Source of the DNA: Promethearchaeota archaeon
GTDB taxonomy: Archaea > Asgardarchaeota > Lokiarchaeia > Sigyniarchaeales > SOKP01
Reading direction: 5' to 3'
Length of the DNA: 64,000 bases
Assembly (NCBI GenBank): GCA_030606485.1
Contig: JAUWGH010000001.1
Span: 558,001 to 622,000 of the forward strand
The translations under genes were made by a program, and so were the position numbers. Below are positions 9,070 through 18,878 of the stretch, piece by piece (the first letter of the stretch is position 1; every line of letters begins with the position of its first letter). The notes beneath the pieces were generated by a model that searched no databases, was not told the origin of the DNA, and saw only the letters and a program-made list of their open reading frames with translations.

Positions 9070-10095
9070 ATGATAAAACCTATTAAAATTAAAGAAAAAG
9101 TCATTGGAGAGACATATCCTACATTTTTGATTGCCGAAATGGCATGTGCACATCAAGGAGATGTTAAACAAGCGTGTGAATTAGTTGATGTTGCGGCTAG
9201 AGCAAAAGCAGATGCAATTCAAATTCAAGTGTATAAAAAAGAAATATATATGAATCCCCTTTATGAAAGTTATGATTTAATCACTCGGTTAGAATTATCT
9301 CAAAATGAGTGGCTAAAAGTAATTAATAAAATTAAAAAGAAGAATATGTTATTCTTTGCTGCCGGTTATGATATATATAGCATAAAATTTTTAATTGAAA
9401 ATGGCGTTGACGCATTTAAAATCCATTCTGCCGATATATCTAATCCTGAAGTTTTAAAAGAAGTTGCTAAACCAAGGAAACCTATATTTTTAAGTTGTGG
9501 TGCTTCAAAAGTAGATGAAATTAAAAAAGCAATTGATTTTTTGAGAAAAAACGGAGTAGATGATGTCATATTAATGCATGGATATCAAGGATTTCCAACA
9601 AAGATAGAAGATAATCATTTAAATTATATAAAAACCTTAAGACGGTTGTTTGGTTTAAATGTAGGCTATTATGATCATGTAGATGGAGGTTCTATTTTAG
9701 CAAAAATAATTCCCATTATGGCTATAGGTTATGGAGCTCAGGCTATTGAGAAACACTTCATATTATCTAGAGAAAATAAAGGTATTGATTAGGAATCGTC
9801 TTTAGATAAGGAAAATTTCATAGAATTTTGTTCGCTTTTAAGGGAATGTGAAAAAGCAATAGGGACAAAAGAAGTAAGAAGCCTTACTGAAGGGGAATTA
9901 AACTATCGGGCATACGCTAAAAAAAGCATCGTTGCGTGTGTTGAAATCCCAAAAGGAACTAAGATCACTCGAGATAAAGTTATGTTTGTTAGAAGCGATC
10001 CGGGCATTCCACCTGATAAATTTCAAGAAATTGAAGGAAAAACGGCAAAAAAAGACATTAAACGATATCACAATATCACATATGACGCTTTTTAA
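9070..10095 (+). pseudogene. NeuB-family synthase interrupted by a single in-frame TAG
   Basis: The frame from 9070 reads MIKPIKIKEKVIG, AEMACAHQGD and EKHFILSRENKGID, then meets TAG at 9790-9792 (codon 241). The same frame continues without further stops as ESSLDKENFIEFCSLL, a SAF domain with AYAKKSIVACVEIP and VRSDPGIPP, and ends at TAA 10093-10095. The full 341-codon length fits the family. The TAG occupies the position of the metal-binding His of GPDHKASL in the gene at 545. If terminated, the product would lose that residue and the SAF domain. It is either a recent nonsense mutation, a sequencing error, or, less likely, a recoded amber codon. The closest relatives are the partial gene at 1-417 and the relic at 5302. 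Confidence 0.8.
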
Positions 10096-10168
10096 AATCG
10101 AACTGAATCATTTTAAGGATTGAAAACTTCTATTTATTGATAAAAAATTTGAAAAAATATTAATATCT

Positions 10169-11392
10169 ATGATTAATAATCTAAAATCAATGTTTTCGTC
10201 AATAAAATTTATCTCAAAAAAGATATTCTCCCGAATATCACTAAAACATTTTATTAGTGATGTTTACTTTAGTTTTTTGAGTTATTTTCGCCGATATTTG
10301 CAAAGAAGAATGGTTGCTGAGAAGAAATTCATCAGAAGTATTTTTGATTATTTTTCAGATAAATTGGATGAGATTGAATATAAAAAATTAGCACCCAGAA
10401 GGCACATACTATTTAATGAAGAAGAAAAGCAATTTTTAGATCTTAATATAAAATGCTCAAAAAGAATAAAAAGGAATAAAGAAAAGGGTTATATTCAAAA
10501 AGAAGTATTCTCTTGTAAATTCAAAAATATAAAATTTTTTGGTCATTCTGGAGGTTTTACCTTCGGAAAAAAGCCCTTATTAGAATCTACTGCTACATTA
10601 AATCGCTTACGCAACTATACATTTACGGTAAATACTCCTCTCTTGGTACATAAACGGATGAAAGGTGTATTTACTTCTCTAATGCATATTGAAAATCATA
10701 TCTATTATCATTTTTTATTTGAAGGCATTCCAAGGTTTTATGGTATTTTACAAATTGAGGAACCAGAAATAAATCTAATAATTCCTGAGAATACTCCTAA
10801 ATGGCAAATTGAAATATTTAAAATTTTTTTAGATAAGAGATTTAAACTTTTACATATAAAAAAAAATGAAGTTTGGGAATTAGAAAATTATTACTTTCCT
10901 TCTTTTTGGCATGTTGATTGCTCAGCTTACATTCCCCGTGAATTATTAAATTTCTTTAGAAATAAGATATTTGAGTATTATAAGATTGACACAAACATAA
11001 AAAGAAACAGAAGGCTAATCCTAAGCAGAGAAAAAGTTAAGCGTAGGCATATTTTAAATAGAAAACAATTTTTAAATTTATTAAAAAAATATAATTTTGA
11101 AAATGTCCATCCACAAGATATGACCTTTAAAGAACAAGTGGAACTATTTAATTCTGCCGAAATTGTAATTGGAATGGAGGGATCTGCTTTTGTTAATGTT
11201 GTTTTTGGTACTAATCTTAAAGTAGTGGTGATCTTTCCATCAAATTATATTACAACTCATTGGATGCTTTCTTCCAAATCATTAAATTTTACTTATAGAT
11301 ATACAATAGGCTACAACTCGACTCCAAAGTTTGACTGCAAGGTAGATTTAGATGAGGTTGAGAAGATTGTAAAAGAATTATTAGAAAATTAG
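10169..11392 (+). CDS. Glycosyltransferase family 61-like (DUF563) protein
   Basis: A 407-residue protein whose C-terminal half has the DUF563/GT61 pattern: LILSREKVKRRHILN, then NVHPQDMTFKEQVELFNSAEIVIGMEGSAF, then VVVIFPSNY. The central part contains HIENHIYYHFLFEGIPRFYG. Members of this group transfer pentoses or hexoses. The glycine-rich GMEGSA segment usually reads GxHGSA, so the conserved His is Glu here. No membrane helix is evident. It lies on the plus strand directly before the convergent methyltransferase-aminotransferase pair, two bases from the methyltransferase stop. Confidence 0.75.
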   Translation: MINNLKSMFSSIKFISKKIFSRISLKHFISDVYFSFLSYFRRYLQRRMVAEKKFIRSIFDYFSDKLDEIEYKKLAPRRHILFNEEEKQFLDLNIKCSKRIKRNKEKGYIQKEVFSCKFKNIKFFGHSGGFTFGKKPLLESTATLNRLRNYTFTVNTPLLVHKRMKGVFTSLMHIENHIYYHFLFEGIPRFYGILQIEEPEINLIIPENTPKWQIEIFKIFLDKRFKLLHIKKNEVWELENYYFPSFWHVDCSAYIPRELLNFFRNKIFEYYKIDTNIKRNRRLILSREKVKRRHILNRKQFLNLLKKYNFENVHPQDMTFKEQVELFNSAEIVIGMEGSAFVNVVFGTNLKVVVIFPSNYITTHWMLSSKSLNFTYRYTIGYNSTPKFDCKVDLDEVEKIVKELLEN

Positions 11393-11394
11393 AT

Positions 11395-12147
11395 TTATAA
11401 TTTTTTATATACATATAAATATTTGCCATCTTCATTAGTCGGTCCCCACATGTGCTTTTTTATAATTCTCTCAAAACCAATATCTTGAATTATACCATCA
11501 AACTTACCCGCATACTTCTGATTATATTCAAGAGCTAATTTGTATCCTTTAAACCTTGCTGTAAAAAATAATAGCCCATTCTCATTTAATATTTGATATA
11601 TTTTTTGAATAACCTTAATTGGGTCAGGAGTGTGCATTACGACCTCAAAACAAGTCACAGCATCATACTTTTCAGGAAGTTTTTCATCAGAAGTAAGTTC
11701 AATGGAGGTGATATTTAGGTTTCTCTTTTTAAATCTCCATTTCGCAAATTCAAAAGTTTTTCCGGGAAGATCATATGCTATAGCGCGAAGTCCTGCTTCC
11801 GCAGCTTCAATACTATCTTGGCCAATTCCACAACCATAATCAAGAACGGTTTTAACATTATGCTCTTTCATTATCTCAATACAATGTTTTCGCATTTTAG
11901 ATTTTACTTCAGTGGCATGATACTCCATCAACTCAAAGATATAATTTTTGGTATTAGCATAGAAATCTCTCAGTTGACTGGGATTTCTTATATTTTGAAT
12001 AAATTCTTCAAATTCTTCTTCAGTTACATGAGACCATTTATTATATCCTTCGTACTTCTTTGATATTTCCTCATACTTTTCCTTTAATTTATTAATATCT
12101 ATTTGTAAATATTCAGAAATTTCTTGAAATGCTTGATTTAGGTTCAA
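11395..12147 (-). CDS. SAM-dependent methyltransferase, sugar-module copy 1
   Basis: A 250-residue class I methyltransferase with the SAM loop VLDYGCGIGQDS and a post-motif AVTCFEVVMHTPDP. The start is TTG, one codon after the stop of the aminotransferase gene and preceded by GGTGAG, so the two are translationally coupled. A close paralogue is at 38834 (VLDFGCGVGQDS, AITCFEVVMHTTDP). Position next to the 3-amino-sugar aminotransferase suggests O- or N-methylation of that sugar, but no substrate motif can be read. Confidence 0.82.
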   Translation of the reverse strand: MNLNQAFQEISEYLQIDINKLKEKYEEISKKYEGYNKWSHVTEEEFEEFIQNIRNPSQLRDFYANTKNYIFELMEYHATEVKSKMRKHCIEIMKEHNVKTVLDYGCGIGQDSIEAAEAGLRAIAYDLPGKTFEFAKWRFKKRNLNITSIELTSDEKLPEKYDAVTCFEVVMHTPDPIKVIQKIYQILNENGLLFFTARFKGYKLALEYNQKYAGKFDGIIQDIGFERIIKKHMWGPTNEDGKYLYVYKKL

Positions 12148-12150
12148 AAA

Positions 12151-13248
12151 TTATCTCACCAGTATTTTTTTTATCACATCTGAAATTTTTATTAATTCTT
12201 CCTCGGAAATCCATGGATGCATCGGTAAGGAAAGAATTTCATTACATATTTTTTCCGTAATTGGTAATCTATTAGTTTTTGTATAGTTAGAATACGCTTT
12301 TGATAGATGCACTGGAATTGGATAATGGATATAATTCTGGATTTCATTCTTATCAAAAGATTCTTTCAAATAATCTCTTTTTTTAGATCTAATTACATAT
12401 AGGTGATATATGTGTTTAGAATACTCTTTCTCAATTGGGGTAATTATATCCGTTTTTTCTAATAATTGATTATATTTTTGCGCGTGTTCTCTCCTCTTTT
12501 TATTCCAATTGTCGAGATATTTTAATTTTACTCTGAGAATCGCTGCTTGTAATTCATCTAATCTACTATTAATTCCAATAAAATCATGATAATATCTTTT
12601 TCTTTGTCCATAATTTCTAAATTGCTTTAATTTTATCGCTAGTTCCTCATTATCAGTAATTAACATTCCAGCATCCCCATAAGCCCCTAAATTTTTCGAA
12701 GGATAGAAACTGAAACATCCAATATCGCCAATTCCCCCAACTTTTTTTCCTTTATATTCTGTACCGTGAGCTTGACAAGCGTCTTCAATTACAATTATTT
12801 TATTTTTCTCTGAAATTTCCATAATTGGATCCATATTTGCACTATTTCCATATAAATGAACCAACATAATTGCTTTAGTTTTATTTGTAATCTTTTCTTC
12901 AATCTTGGAAGTATCAATATTGTATGTATCTTCTTCGATATCAACAAAAATCGGTGTTGCTCCACATCTAGCAATTGCATCTACTGTAGATGTCATTGTA
13001 TGAGATACAGTAATTACCTCATCACCTCTACCAATGTCGTTTGCTAAGACTGCTAGAAGAAGCGCATCAGATCCAGAATTAACACCAATACCGAATTTTG
13101 CTCCAATATAGTCAGAAAATTCCTTTTCGAAATATTCCAATTCTTCTCCAAAAATAAACCATTGCCTTTCTAATACTCGTTCTAGCGCTTCTTGAATTTC
13201 TTCTTTAATCTTCTCGTAGCCTTTTTTGAAATCTACAAATAATATCAA
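12151..13248 (-). CDS. NDP-3-keto-6-deoxyhexose 3-aminotransferase (FdtB/QdtB-like), copy 1
   Basis: A 365-residue DegT/DnrJ/EryC1/StrS aminotransferase. [16 protein letters not shown] and the Schiff-base lysine in [15 protein letters not shown] (K185) are present. The [15 protein letters not shown] start and [12 protein letters not shown] segment match the FdtB/QdtB group that aminates C3 of dTDP-3-keto-6-deoxy sugars. The start is TTG, as in the paralogue at 37727. It diverges from the ketoisomerase gene at 13464, which would make its substrate. The dTDP-glucose synthase and 4,6-dehydratase needed upstream are not in the window. Confidence 0.87.
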   Translation of the reverse strand: MILFVDFKKGYEKIKEEIQEALERVLERQWFIFGEELEYFEKEFSDYIGAKFGIGVNSGSDALLLAVLANDIGRGDEVITVSHTMTSTVDAIARCGATPIFVDIEEDTYNIDTSKIEEKITNKTKAIMLVHLYGNSANMDPIMEISEKNKIIVIEDACQAHGTEYKGKKVGGIGDIGCFSFYPSKNLGAYGDAGMLITDNEELAIKLKQFRNYGQRKRYYHDFIGINSRLDELQAAILRVKLKYLDNWNKKRREHAQKYNQLLEKTDIITPIEKEYSKHIYHLYVIRSKKRDYLKESFDKNEIQNYIHYPIPVHLSKAYSNYTKTNRLPITEKICNEILSLPMHPWISEEELIKISDVIKKILVR

Positions 13249-13463
13249 ATTATCTCATATCATTTAATCCTTTAGTAATTTAATCATACCTTACAATATA
13301 ATATATAATGCAACTCATCTCTTATTAATCCAATTATAACTCTTAATTTTTTAGAATAAGAAATATCATATGGATACTAAAATATTTAAAACCTATGTCG
13401 TATTTTTTCAATATATTATACTTTTAAAAAAATTGAAAGAATTAAAACATACTTACATATCAA

Positions 13464-13895
13464 ATGTCTAAATCTTCTTGCTCGTTAAAGGATTGCAGAA
13501 TAATTGAGTTGCCTAAAATTTATGACGCTAGAGGAAATCTTACTTTCATAGAAAATAGTCGTCATATACCTTTCAATATAAAAAGAGTTTTTTATCTTTA
13601 TGATGTTCCTGGCGGTGAAACCAGAGGGGGGCATGCTCATTTAGATTTAGAGCAGTTCATAATCGCAGTCTCTGGCAGTTTCGATGTAATATTGGATGAT
13701 GGGTTTGAAAGAAAAGTCTTTAGTCTAAATAGATCGTATTACGGATTATACATTCCTTCCATGATATGGCGCGAATTGGAGAATTTTTCATCCGGATCCG
13801 TTTGTTTAGTCTTAACTTCAGATTTCTATAAAGAAGAAGATTATATTCTAAATTACGATTATTATAAGAAGATCGTAAGAGAATCTGATAAATAA
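13464..13895 (+). CDS. NDP-4-keto-6-deoxyglucose 3,4-ketoisomerase (FdtA/QdtA-like), copy 1
   Basis: A 143-residue cupin of the WxcM/FdtA group. DARGNLTFIE, LYDVPGGETRGGHAH (catalytic-region histidines H57 and H59) and GSFDVILDDG are all family hallmarks, and length is normal. It tautomerises dTDP-4-keto-6-deoxyglucose to the 3-keto isomer. A near-identical paralogue is at 37090. The gene is transcribed away from the aminotransferase at 12151 with about 215 bases between them. Confidence 0.9.
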   Translation: MSKSSCSLKDCRIIELPKIYDARGNLTFIENSRHIPFNIKRVFYLYDVPGGETRGGHAHLDLEQFIIAVSGSFDVILDDGFERKVFSLNRSYYGLYIPSMIWRELENFSSGSVCLVLTSDFYKEEDYILNYDYYKKIVRESDK

Positions 13896-13974
13896 ATGAT
13901 TTACATAATATCCTAATAGAATTAAATGAAGTTACTAATATCTCGACTGAGGATTTTTAATTCCTTTTTCTTAG

Positions 13975-14206
13975 CTATTCATAAATTTTTCCTATTCCTT
14001 CTCTGATGTCCGTTAAATTGATATCAATCCGCTCTAAATTATCTGCGATAATTGTGTCAATTTTTCCAAAAAAATCCCCAATTTCTTTATTTCTTAATGT
14101 TTTTTCATATCTTTTTCCGGGGATATTGTGCCTAATGCTGGTTATTATTTTTTGACTATAATCCGAAATAATTGCAATCGTAACTAATCCTCGTAAGATC
14201 TTTCAT
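13975..14206 (-). pseudogene. Unrecognised protein fragment, probably frameshifted
   Basis: In the gap 13896-14431 the minus strand has a clean frame of about 75 codons ending at TAG 13975: GLVTIAIISDYSQKIITSIR, then NKEIGDFFGKIDTIIADN, then LTDIREGIGKIYE. It looks protein-coding in composition. The only ATG nearby (14204-14206) is in another frame, so a one-base shift just after the start is likely. Family not recognised. The rest of the gap, 14210-14431, is AT-rich with nothing visible beyond likely promoter sequence for the next gene. Confidence 0.45.
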
Positions 14207-14431
14207 ATAAAGTTAATAACAAGTAAATGATTTTAGAGCAAAAATTTAATTTAATTATCTAAAAAAATAGAATTAAAAGTTGGAGGGTAACATAAATCTA
14301 TTATTTTTAGATAATTTCTTTAATCTACATGTAGAGTAAGAAATAATAAATTTTAAAAATATATTTTTCCATTACTTAAAAAATTTAAGTCATAAAAAGT
14401 TAGAGATAAATTAATTAAAAATATCAAGATT

Positions 14432-15559
14432 ATGTCAAAGAAAATATTAATAACTGGTGGAGCTGGATTTATAGGCTCGCATTTAGTTGATTTTTTGATA
14501 GAAAAAGGGCATGATATAATTGTTTTTGACAATTTAGAAGAACAAGTTCATGGAAAAATTGGAAAACCCCCTGAATACTTGAATAAAAATATAAAATTTC
14601 TAAAAGGAAATCTCGCAAATTACGAGAATTTGTATTCAGCAGTAAAAGATGTGGAGATAATATTTCATTTGGCTGCGGCTGTCGGTGTAGGTCAATCAAT
14701 GTACCAAATTGCTAAATATATAGAATATAACACAATGGGAACTGCGAATTTATTAGATATTTTAGTCAATAAGGAGCATAATGTTAAGAAATTAATTGTT
14801 GGTTCTTCAATGTCCATATATGGTGAAGGTAAATATAAATGTGAATCATGTGGGTACATGTATCCAAAATTAAGAGAAATTAAAGATTTAAAATCTGGCT
14901 TTTGGGAATTCAAATGCAAAAATTGTGGTAAGCAGCTAACATCTCTTCCAACAGATGAAGAAAAATCATTGGATTCAACATCAATATATGCAATGAGTAA
15001 AAAACACCAAGAAAAAATGAGTTTATTAATTGGAGAGACATACGGAATTGATACAACAGCATTAAGATTATTTAATGTATATGGTTCAAGACAGGCATTA
15101 TCAAATCCTTATACTGGTGTTTGTGCAATCTTTTGCTCAAACTTATTATGTGGAAATCCCCCCCTTATCTTCGAAGATGGGTTACAGTCAAGAGATTTTG
15201 TTAATGTGAAAGATATATGTCAGTCTTTATTTTTATCTATGGAAAAATCACAAGCTAAAGGAGAAATTTTCAATGTAGGTACAGGAGAGCCCATTACAAT
15301 TAAATCAATTGCAGAAATTCTAACTCAAAAAATAAATCCAGAGATAAAACCAATTATTACGAATAAATTTAGAGCTGGAGATATAAGGCATTGTGTCTCA
15401 GACATTACAAAAATAAAACAGAAATTAGGATATAAACCAAAAATATCATTTGAAGATGGTATTGAAGAATTAATTCAATGGGTTAAAACCCAAGTGGGAA
15501 AAGTTGAGGATAAATCGAAGAAAGCATTAGAAGAATTAAAAAATAAAGGTCTTGTATGA
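14432..15559 (+). CDS. NAD-dependent sugar epimerase/dehydratase with zinc-ribbon insertion
   Basis: A 375-residue extended SDR. The NAD loop is TGGAGFIGSH (8-17) and the active site has SSMSIYGEG (125-133) and YAMSK (186-190). Between them lies an insertion with two cysteine pairs, C137/C140 (CESC) and C162/C165 (CKNC), spaced like a zinc ribbon. RDFVNVKDIC and the C-terminal GYKPKISFEDG are normal. This insertion is known in a subset of epimerases annotated as dTDP-L-rhamnose 4-epimerase-like, so that is one candidate; UDP-hexose 4-epimerase is another. It precedes a convergent GHMP kinase gene. Confidence 0.85.
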   Translation: MSKKILITGGAGFIGSHLVDFLIEKGHDIIVFDNLEEQVHGKIGKPPEYLNKNIKFLKGNLANYENLYSAVKDVEIIFHLAAAVGVGQSMYQIAKYIEYNTMGTANLLDILVNKEHNVKKLIVGSSMSIYGEGKYKCESCGYMYPKLREIKDLKSGFWEFKCKNCGKQLTSLPTDEEKSLDSTSIYAMSKKHQEKMSLLIGETYGIDTTALRLFNVYGSRQALSNPYTGVCAIFCSNLLCGNPPLIFEDGLQSRDFVNVKDICQSLFLSMEKSQAKGEIFNVGTGEPITIKSIAEILTQKINPEIKPIITNKFRAGDIRHCVSDITKIKQKLGYKPKISFEDGIEELIQWVKTQVGKVEDKSKKALEELKNKGLV

Positions 15560-15585
15560 AAAATATTTTATTAAGAAATTATGAT

Positions 15586-16575
15586 TTAATATATCTCTAA
15601 TCCACCAAAATTTAATTTACATGGAAGCAATTTGAGTTTTTCTTTAAGTAATGTCTTTTTTAAATCGTATTCACAACCCTTTTCAGCTAAAATAACTGCA
15701 GACCCACCTCCACCGGCTCCATTGCATTTAAACCCAATAGCTCCATTTTGAAAGGCAAGTTTTTCAGTTTTTTTAATAATTGGGGGTGTCATCATAGAAT
15801 GCAATGCTTTTTGAGCTTCCCAATTTTTATTCATTATTTCTCCAACTTCGTGAATATCTTCAGAATTTATAGCCCGGACCATTTCATATGCAGATTTTTT
15901 TAGCATATCAAATGCTTTTATCGTTGATTCATTTTCTTCTTTAAAATTTTGTATTACTTGTAAATGCATTTCACTGGAACTTCTTGAACCAAAATAAACA
16001 AGTATCATTTGGCTTTCTAATTCAAATATTCTTTTATTATCAACTTTAATGTTTGATATTTTTACAGCAGGATAATTTATTTCCATAAAATTTATACCGC
16101 CAAATGCAGCTGCATATTGATCTTGAACACCACTTTCTAAACCAAGTTCTTCTGTCTCGAGTTTATGTGCTAATTCTGCTATTTGGTATGGACTAAGATA
16201 TTTATCAGAGAATTTAGACAATGCACCAATCAATGCAACAGCAATGCTCGCGCTTGTCCCTGTTCCACAACTTGGTGGTGCATCTGATCTAGCATAAATA
16301 TCTAATCCTGATTTGATTTCCATACGTTTAACAGCAGCCTTTAATAAATCCAGTATTCCATCATATTCAATTTGTCGATAATCTTTAATTTTTGCGTTTA
16401 AATCAAGATTCTCTGAGATGATGTTAATTGAATTACTATTATTCTCAACCAATCTTATATAACTATATAAATCAACACAAAAATTGATAACTGCTCCTTG
16501 TTTATAAAACCAAGTGTCTGTCCATCCACCAATATCACAAACTCTTACCGGTGCCCTGGAATAAATTACTTTCAT
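15586..16575 (-). CDS. GHMP-family sugar kinase (HddA-like)
   Basis: A GHMP kinase of about 329 residues. It has SRAPVRVCDIGGWTDT near the start, the ATP loop PPSCGTGTSASIAVALIG and a C-terminal CNGAGGGGSAVIL. The pattern matches D-glycero-D-manno-heptose 7-phosphate kinase and related sugar kinases, but local context gives no heptose pathway, so the sugar is uncertain. A longer frame opens at a TTG (16590), but the ATG at 16575 is preferred because a GGAG sits nine bases before it. It is followed by the divergent GDP-sugar dehydratase gene. Confidence 0.8.
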   Translation of the reverse strand: MKVIYSRAPVRVCDIGGWTDTWFYKQGAVINFCVDLYSYIRLVENNSNSINIISENLDLNAKIKDYRQIEYDGILDLLKAAVKRMEIKSGLDIYARSDAPPSCGTGTSASIAVALIGALSKFSDKYLSPYQIAELAHKLETEELGLESGVQDQYAAAFGGINFMEINYPAVKISNIKVDNKRIFELESQMILVYFGSRSSSEMHLQVIQNFKEENESTIKAFDMLKKSAYEMVRAINSEDIHEVGEIMNKNWEAQKALHSMMTPPIIKKTEKLAFQNGAIGFKCNGAGGGGSAVILAEKGCEYDLKKTLLKEKLKLLPCKLNFGGLEIY

Positions 16576-16759
16576 TCTTTTTAGCTCCAAATTAATGAAA
16601 AAAATTATTTAAAAAAATTATTCTACTAGAAATTATCCTAATTGTAATAAAATAATTTTGATGTTATTCCTTTAAAATTTTGTATGGCACAGAAAGAATA
16701 TTAAATAAAGCATAATTTTTAAACAATTATAAAACATTAATTTTAAGGATAAAATCATT

Positions 16760-17914
16760 ATGAGTAAAAATTATATTCCAATTGAAAAAGTATTAGAAAA
16801 AAATGAACATATTTATAAACTGGAGTCTCAAGGGTTCATTATTAACTCTAATAACCTAGAAAATTATCTTAAACAATTTGAAGGGGTAGATTCAAAAAAC
16901 CCTACTGAAAGTTTTTGGAAAGATAAAAGAGTTTTAATTACCGGCTTAGCTGGATTTGCAGGAAGTCATTTAGCTGAATATTTATTGAACTTGGGAGCAG
17001 AAGTATATGGTACTGTAAGAAGACATGCAGTGCCAAAGTATGAAAACATTGAACATATAAGAGATAAGATATCTTTTCAGGAAATGGACTTAACAAGTTT
17101 GGAGAGAACTCTTTCAATTTTCAAGAAAATTCAGCCACAACATATTTTTCATTTAGCAGCCGAGAGTTTTGTCCCTACTAGCTTCAGAGAACCAAATCGA
17201 GTTATGTATAATAATACAGCATGTACCGTAAATATTTTTGAAGCAGCGAGAGTATATGATTCAGATTTGGAAAGTATTCAAGTAGCTTGTAGTAGTGAAC
17301 AATATGGATTGGTTGGAATAGATGAGATTCCAGTCACTGAGGAATTAAAGAAAAATCCCTTTAGACCTCGAAGTATATATGGAATTACTAAAGTAGTTAC
17401 TGAATATACAGCAAATTTATATAATAAAGCATATGGGCTTCCTAGTTTCATTACTCGAGGCTTTAATCATGAAGGCCCAAGACGTGGTTTACAGTTTGTC
17501 ACAAGCGTAATTCATAGACAAATTATTAGAGTTTTAGAAGGGAAACAAAATAATATAGTTATTGGTAATCCTAATGCAATTAGAGATTTTACCCACGTTA
17601 TAGATACCGTTCGAGCCTATATATTAGTTTGTGAAAAGGGCAGAAAAGCTGAACCATATAATGTTTGTTCTGGTAAAGGAATTAGTATCGCCGATTATAT
17701 TGAGATTTGTAAAACTCTTTATGATTTGGATGTTCCGGTATTGATTGATTCTGATAGGATAAGACCCAGCGATGTTCCAATTCTTATTGGTAATAATGAA
17801 AAAATTAAAAGTGAAATTGGCTGGGCTCCATTGTATCCCATTACAAAAATTATGAAGGATGGGATTAGCTACTTTCAAGAACACAAGGAATTTTTAGATA
17901 TTGAATCACATTAA
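16760..17914 (+). CDS. GDP-mannose 4,6-dehydratase-like SDR
   Basis: A 384-residue extended SDR. After an N-terminal extension of about 50 residues comes VLITGLAGFAGSH (58-70), then LAAESFVPTSF, CSSEQYG and YGITK of the active site, RGFNHEGPRRG and the C-terminal RPSDVPILIGNN. The last two are typical of the GDP-mannose/CDP-glucose 4,6-dehydratase branch. It likely makes an NDP-4-keto-6-deoxy sugar for deoxysugar branches such as rhamnose, perosamine or talose. The N-terminal extension is unusual but contains no motif I recognise. Confidence 0.82.
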   Translation: MSKNYIPIEKVLEKNEHIYKLESQGFIINSNNLENYLKQFEGVDSKNPTESFWKDKRVLITGLAGFAGSHLAEYLLNLGAEVYGTVRRHAVPKYENIEHIRDKISFQEMDLTSLERTLSIFKKIQPQHIFHLAAESFVPTSFREPNRVMYNNTACTVNIFEAARVYDSDLESIQVACSSEQYGLVGIDEIPVTEELKKNPFRPRSIYGITKVVTEYTANLYNKAYGLPSFITRGFNHEGPRRGLQFVTSVIHRQIIRVLEGKQNNIVIGNPNAIRDFTHVIDTVRAYILVCEKGRKAEPYNVCSGKGISIADYIEICKTLYDLDVPVLIDSDRIRPSDVPILIGNNEKIKSEIGWAPLYPITKIMKDGISYFQEHKEFLDIESH

Positions 17915-17960
17915 TCTATTCTCTCTAATTTTATTTAATAAAAAAATTTAGAGAAAAGAC

Positions 17961-18878
17961 TTAATCGATCAATTTTTTTATATTTCTCAATTTCTTCTTA
18001 ATTATCAAAGGCAAAAATGAAAACTTATTCAATATAGTTCCTATTAACGTTGTAATTCTAAATAATTTATAAAAATATATTAAAAAATTTAATCTATAAA
18101 ATGCAATTCTAAAATAATTAAAATATAATTCCTTTTTTGTTAAATTTGGGATATTTGTATTTAATCTTCTCTTATACGCTTTTAATTTAGCGATATAATG
18201 ATAAACTTTAGCCTTAAATTGATTTTTTCCTTGAGAAATTCCTTGTTCATGACTTCGATAATAATATAAAGGCTTATCTATAAATTTCAATTTTGAAACC
18301 TCTTCTAATTTAAAAATTATATCTTTATCTACAGCAAATTTTTGATTTTGATCAAAGCCTTTAGTCTTTCTATATACATCTCTACGGAATGTCTTGAAAT
18401 GTGAAACTTTTATTTTATGGAGATTTGTCTTATTTGGTTCAATAAGTCCAACCCATTTAGTAATTTGAGGATTTTTTAGGTTAAAATCACAAACCCAATA
18501 AGTGCTGTATATAAAACCATACTCTGGATTATCTTTATAAGCTTTTGCCATAACTTCTAACGCACTTTCATGAAGTTTATCATCTGAATCAAAAATTGCT
18601 AAAACCATATTTAAAGCATTATCCGCAGCAGTTTTCAAGGCACCCCCATAACCTAAATTCTTTTTATGAATAATAAGTTTAATTCGATTATCTTTCAAAT
18701 AAGGTTTAATTATTTCAATAGAATTGTCAGTAGATGCATCATCTACAATAATTAATATCCAATGTGGGTAAGTTTGCGAAATAACACTTTGTATTGCTTC
18801 TTCAATATAACGAGCATTATTATAATTGGCCATTAAAATTGAAAATGTGATGGGTTTTAATTTAATATTATCTCTCAT
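17961..18878 (-). CDS. Glycosyltransferase family 2
   Basis: A 305-residue GT-A-fold transferase. The N-terminus has SILMANYNNARYIEEAIQSV, then VDDASTDNS, then the DxD-type IFDSDDKLH. The C-terminal 60 residues are basic and aromatic without a clear membrane helix. It probably adds one hexose to the growing glycan at the cytoplasmic face of the membrane. It is convergent with the dehydratase gene at 16760. Confidence 0.88.
   Translation of the reverse strand: MRDNIKLKPITFSILMANYNNARYIEEAIQSVISQTYPHWILIIVDDASTDNSIEIIKPYLKDNRIKLIIHKKNLGYGGALKTAADNALNMVLAIFDSDDKLHESALEVMAKAYKDNPEYGFIYSTYWVCDFNLKNPQITKWVGLIEPNKTNLHKIKVSHFKTFRRDVYRKTKGFDQNQKFAVDKDIIFKLEEVSKLKFIDKPLYYYRSHEQGISQGKNQFKAKVYHYIAKLKAYKRRLNTNIPNLTKKELYFNYFRIAFYRLNFLIYFYKLFRITTLIGTILNKFSFLPLIIKKKLRNIKKLID

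Noticed and set aside
8904-9104. A 66-codon hydrophobic ORF as a small membrane protein
   Set aside because: The similarity to membrane protein sequence continues past its TGA, so it is the front part of a decayed larger gene.
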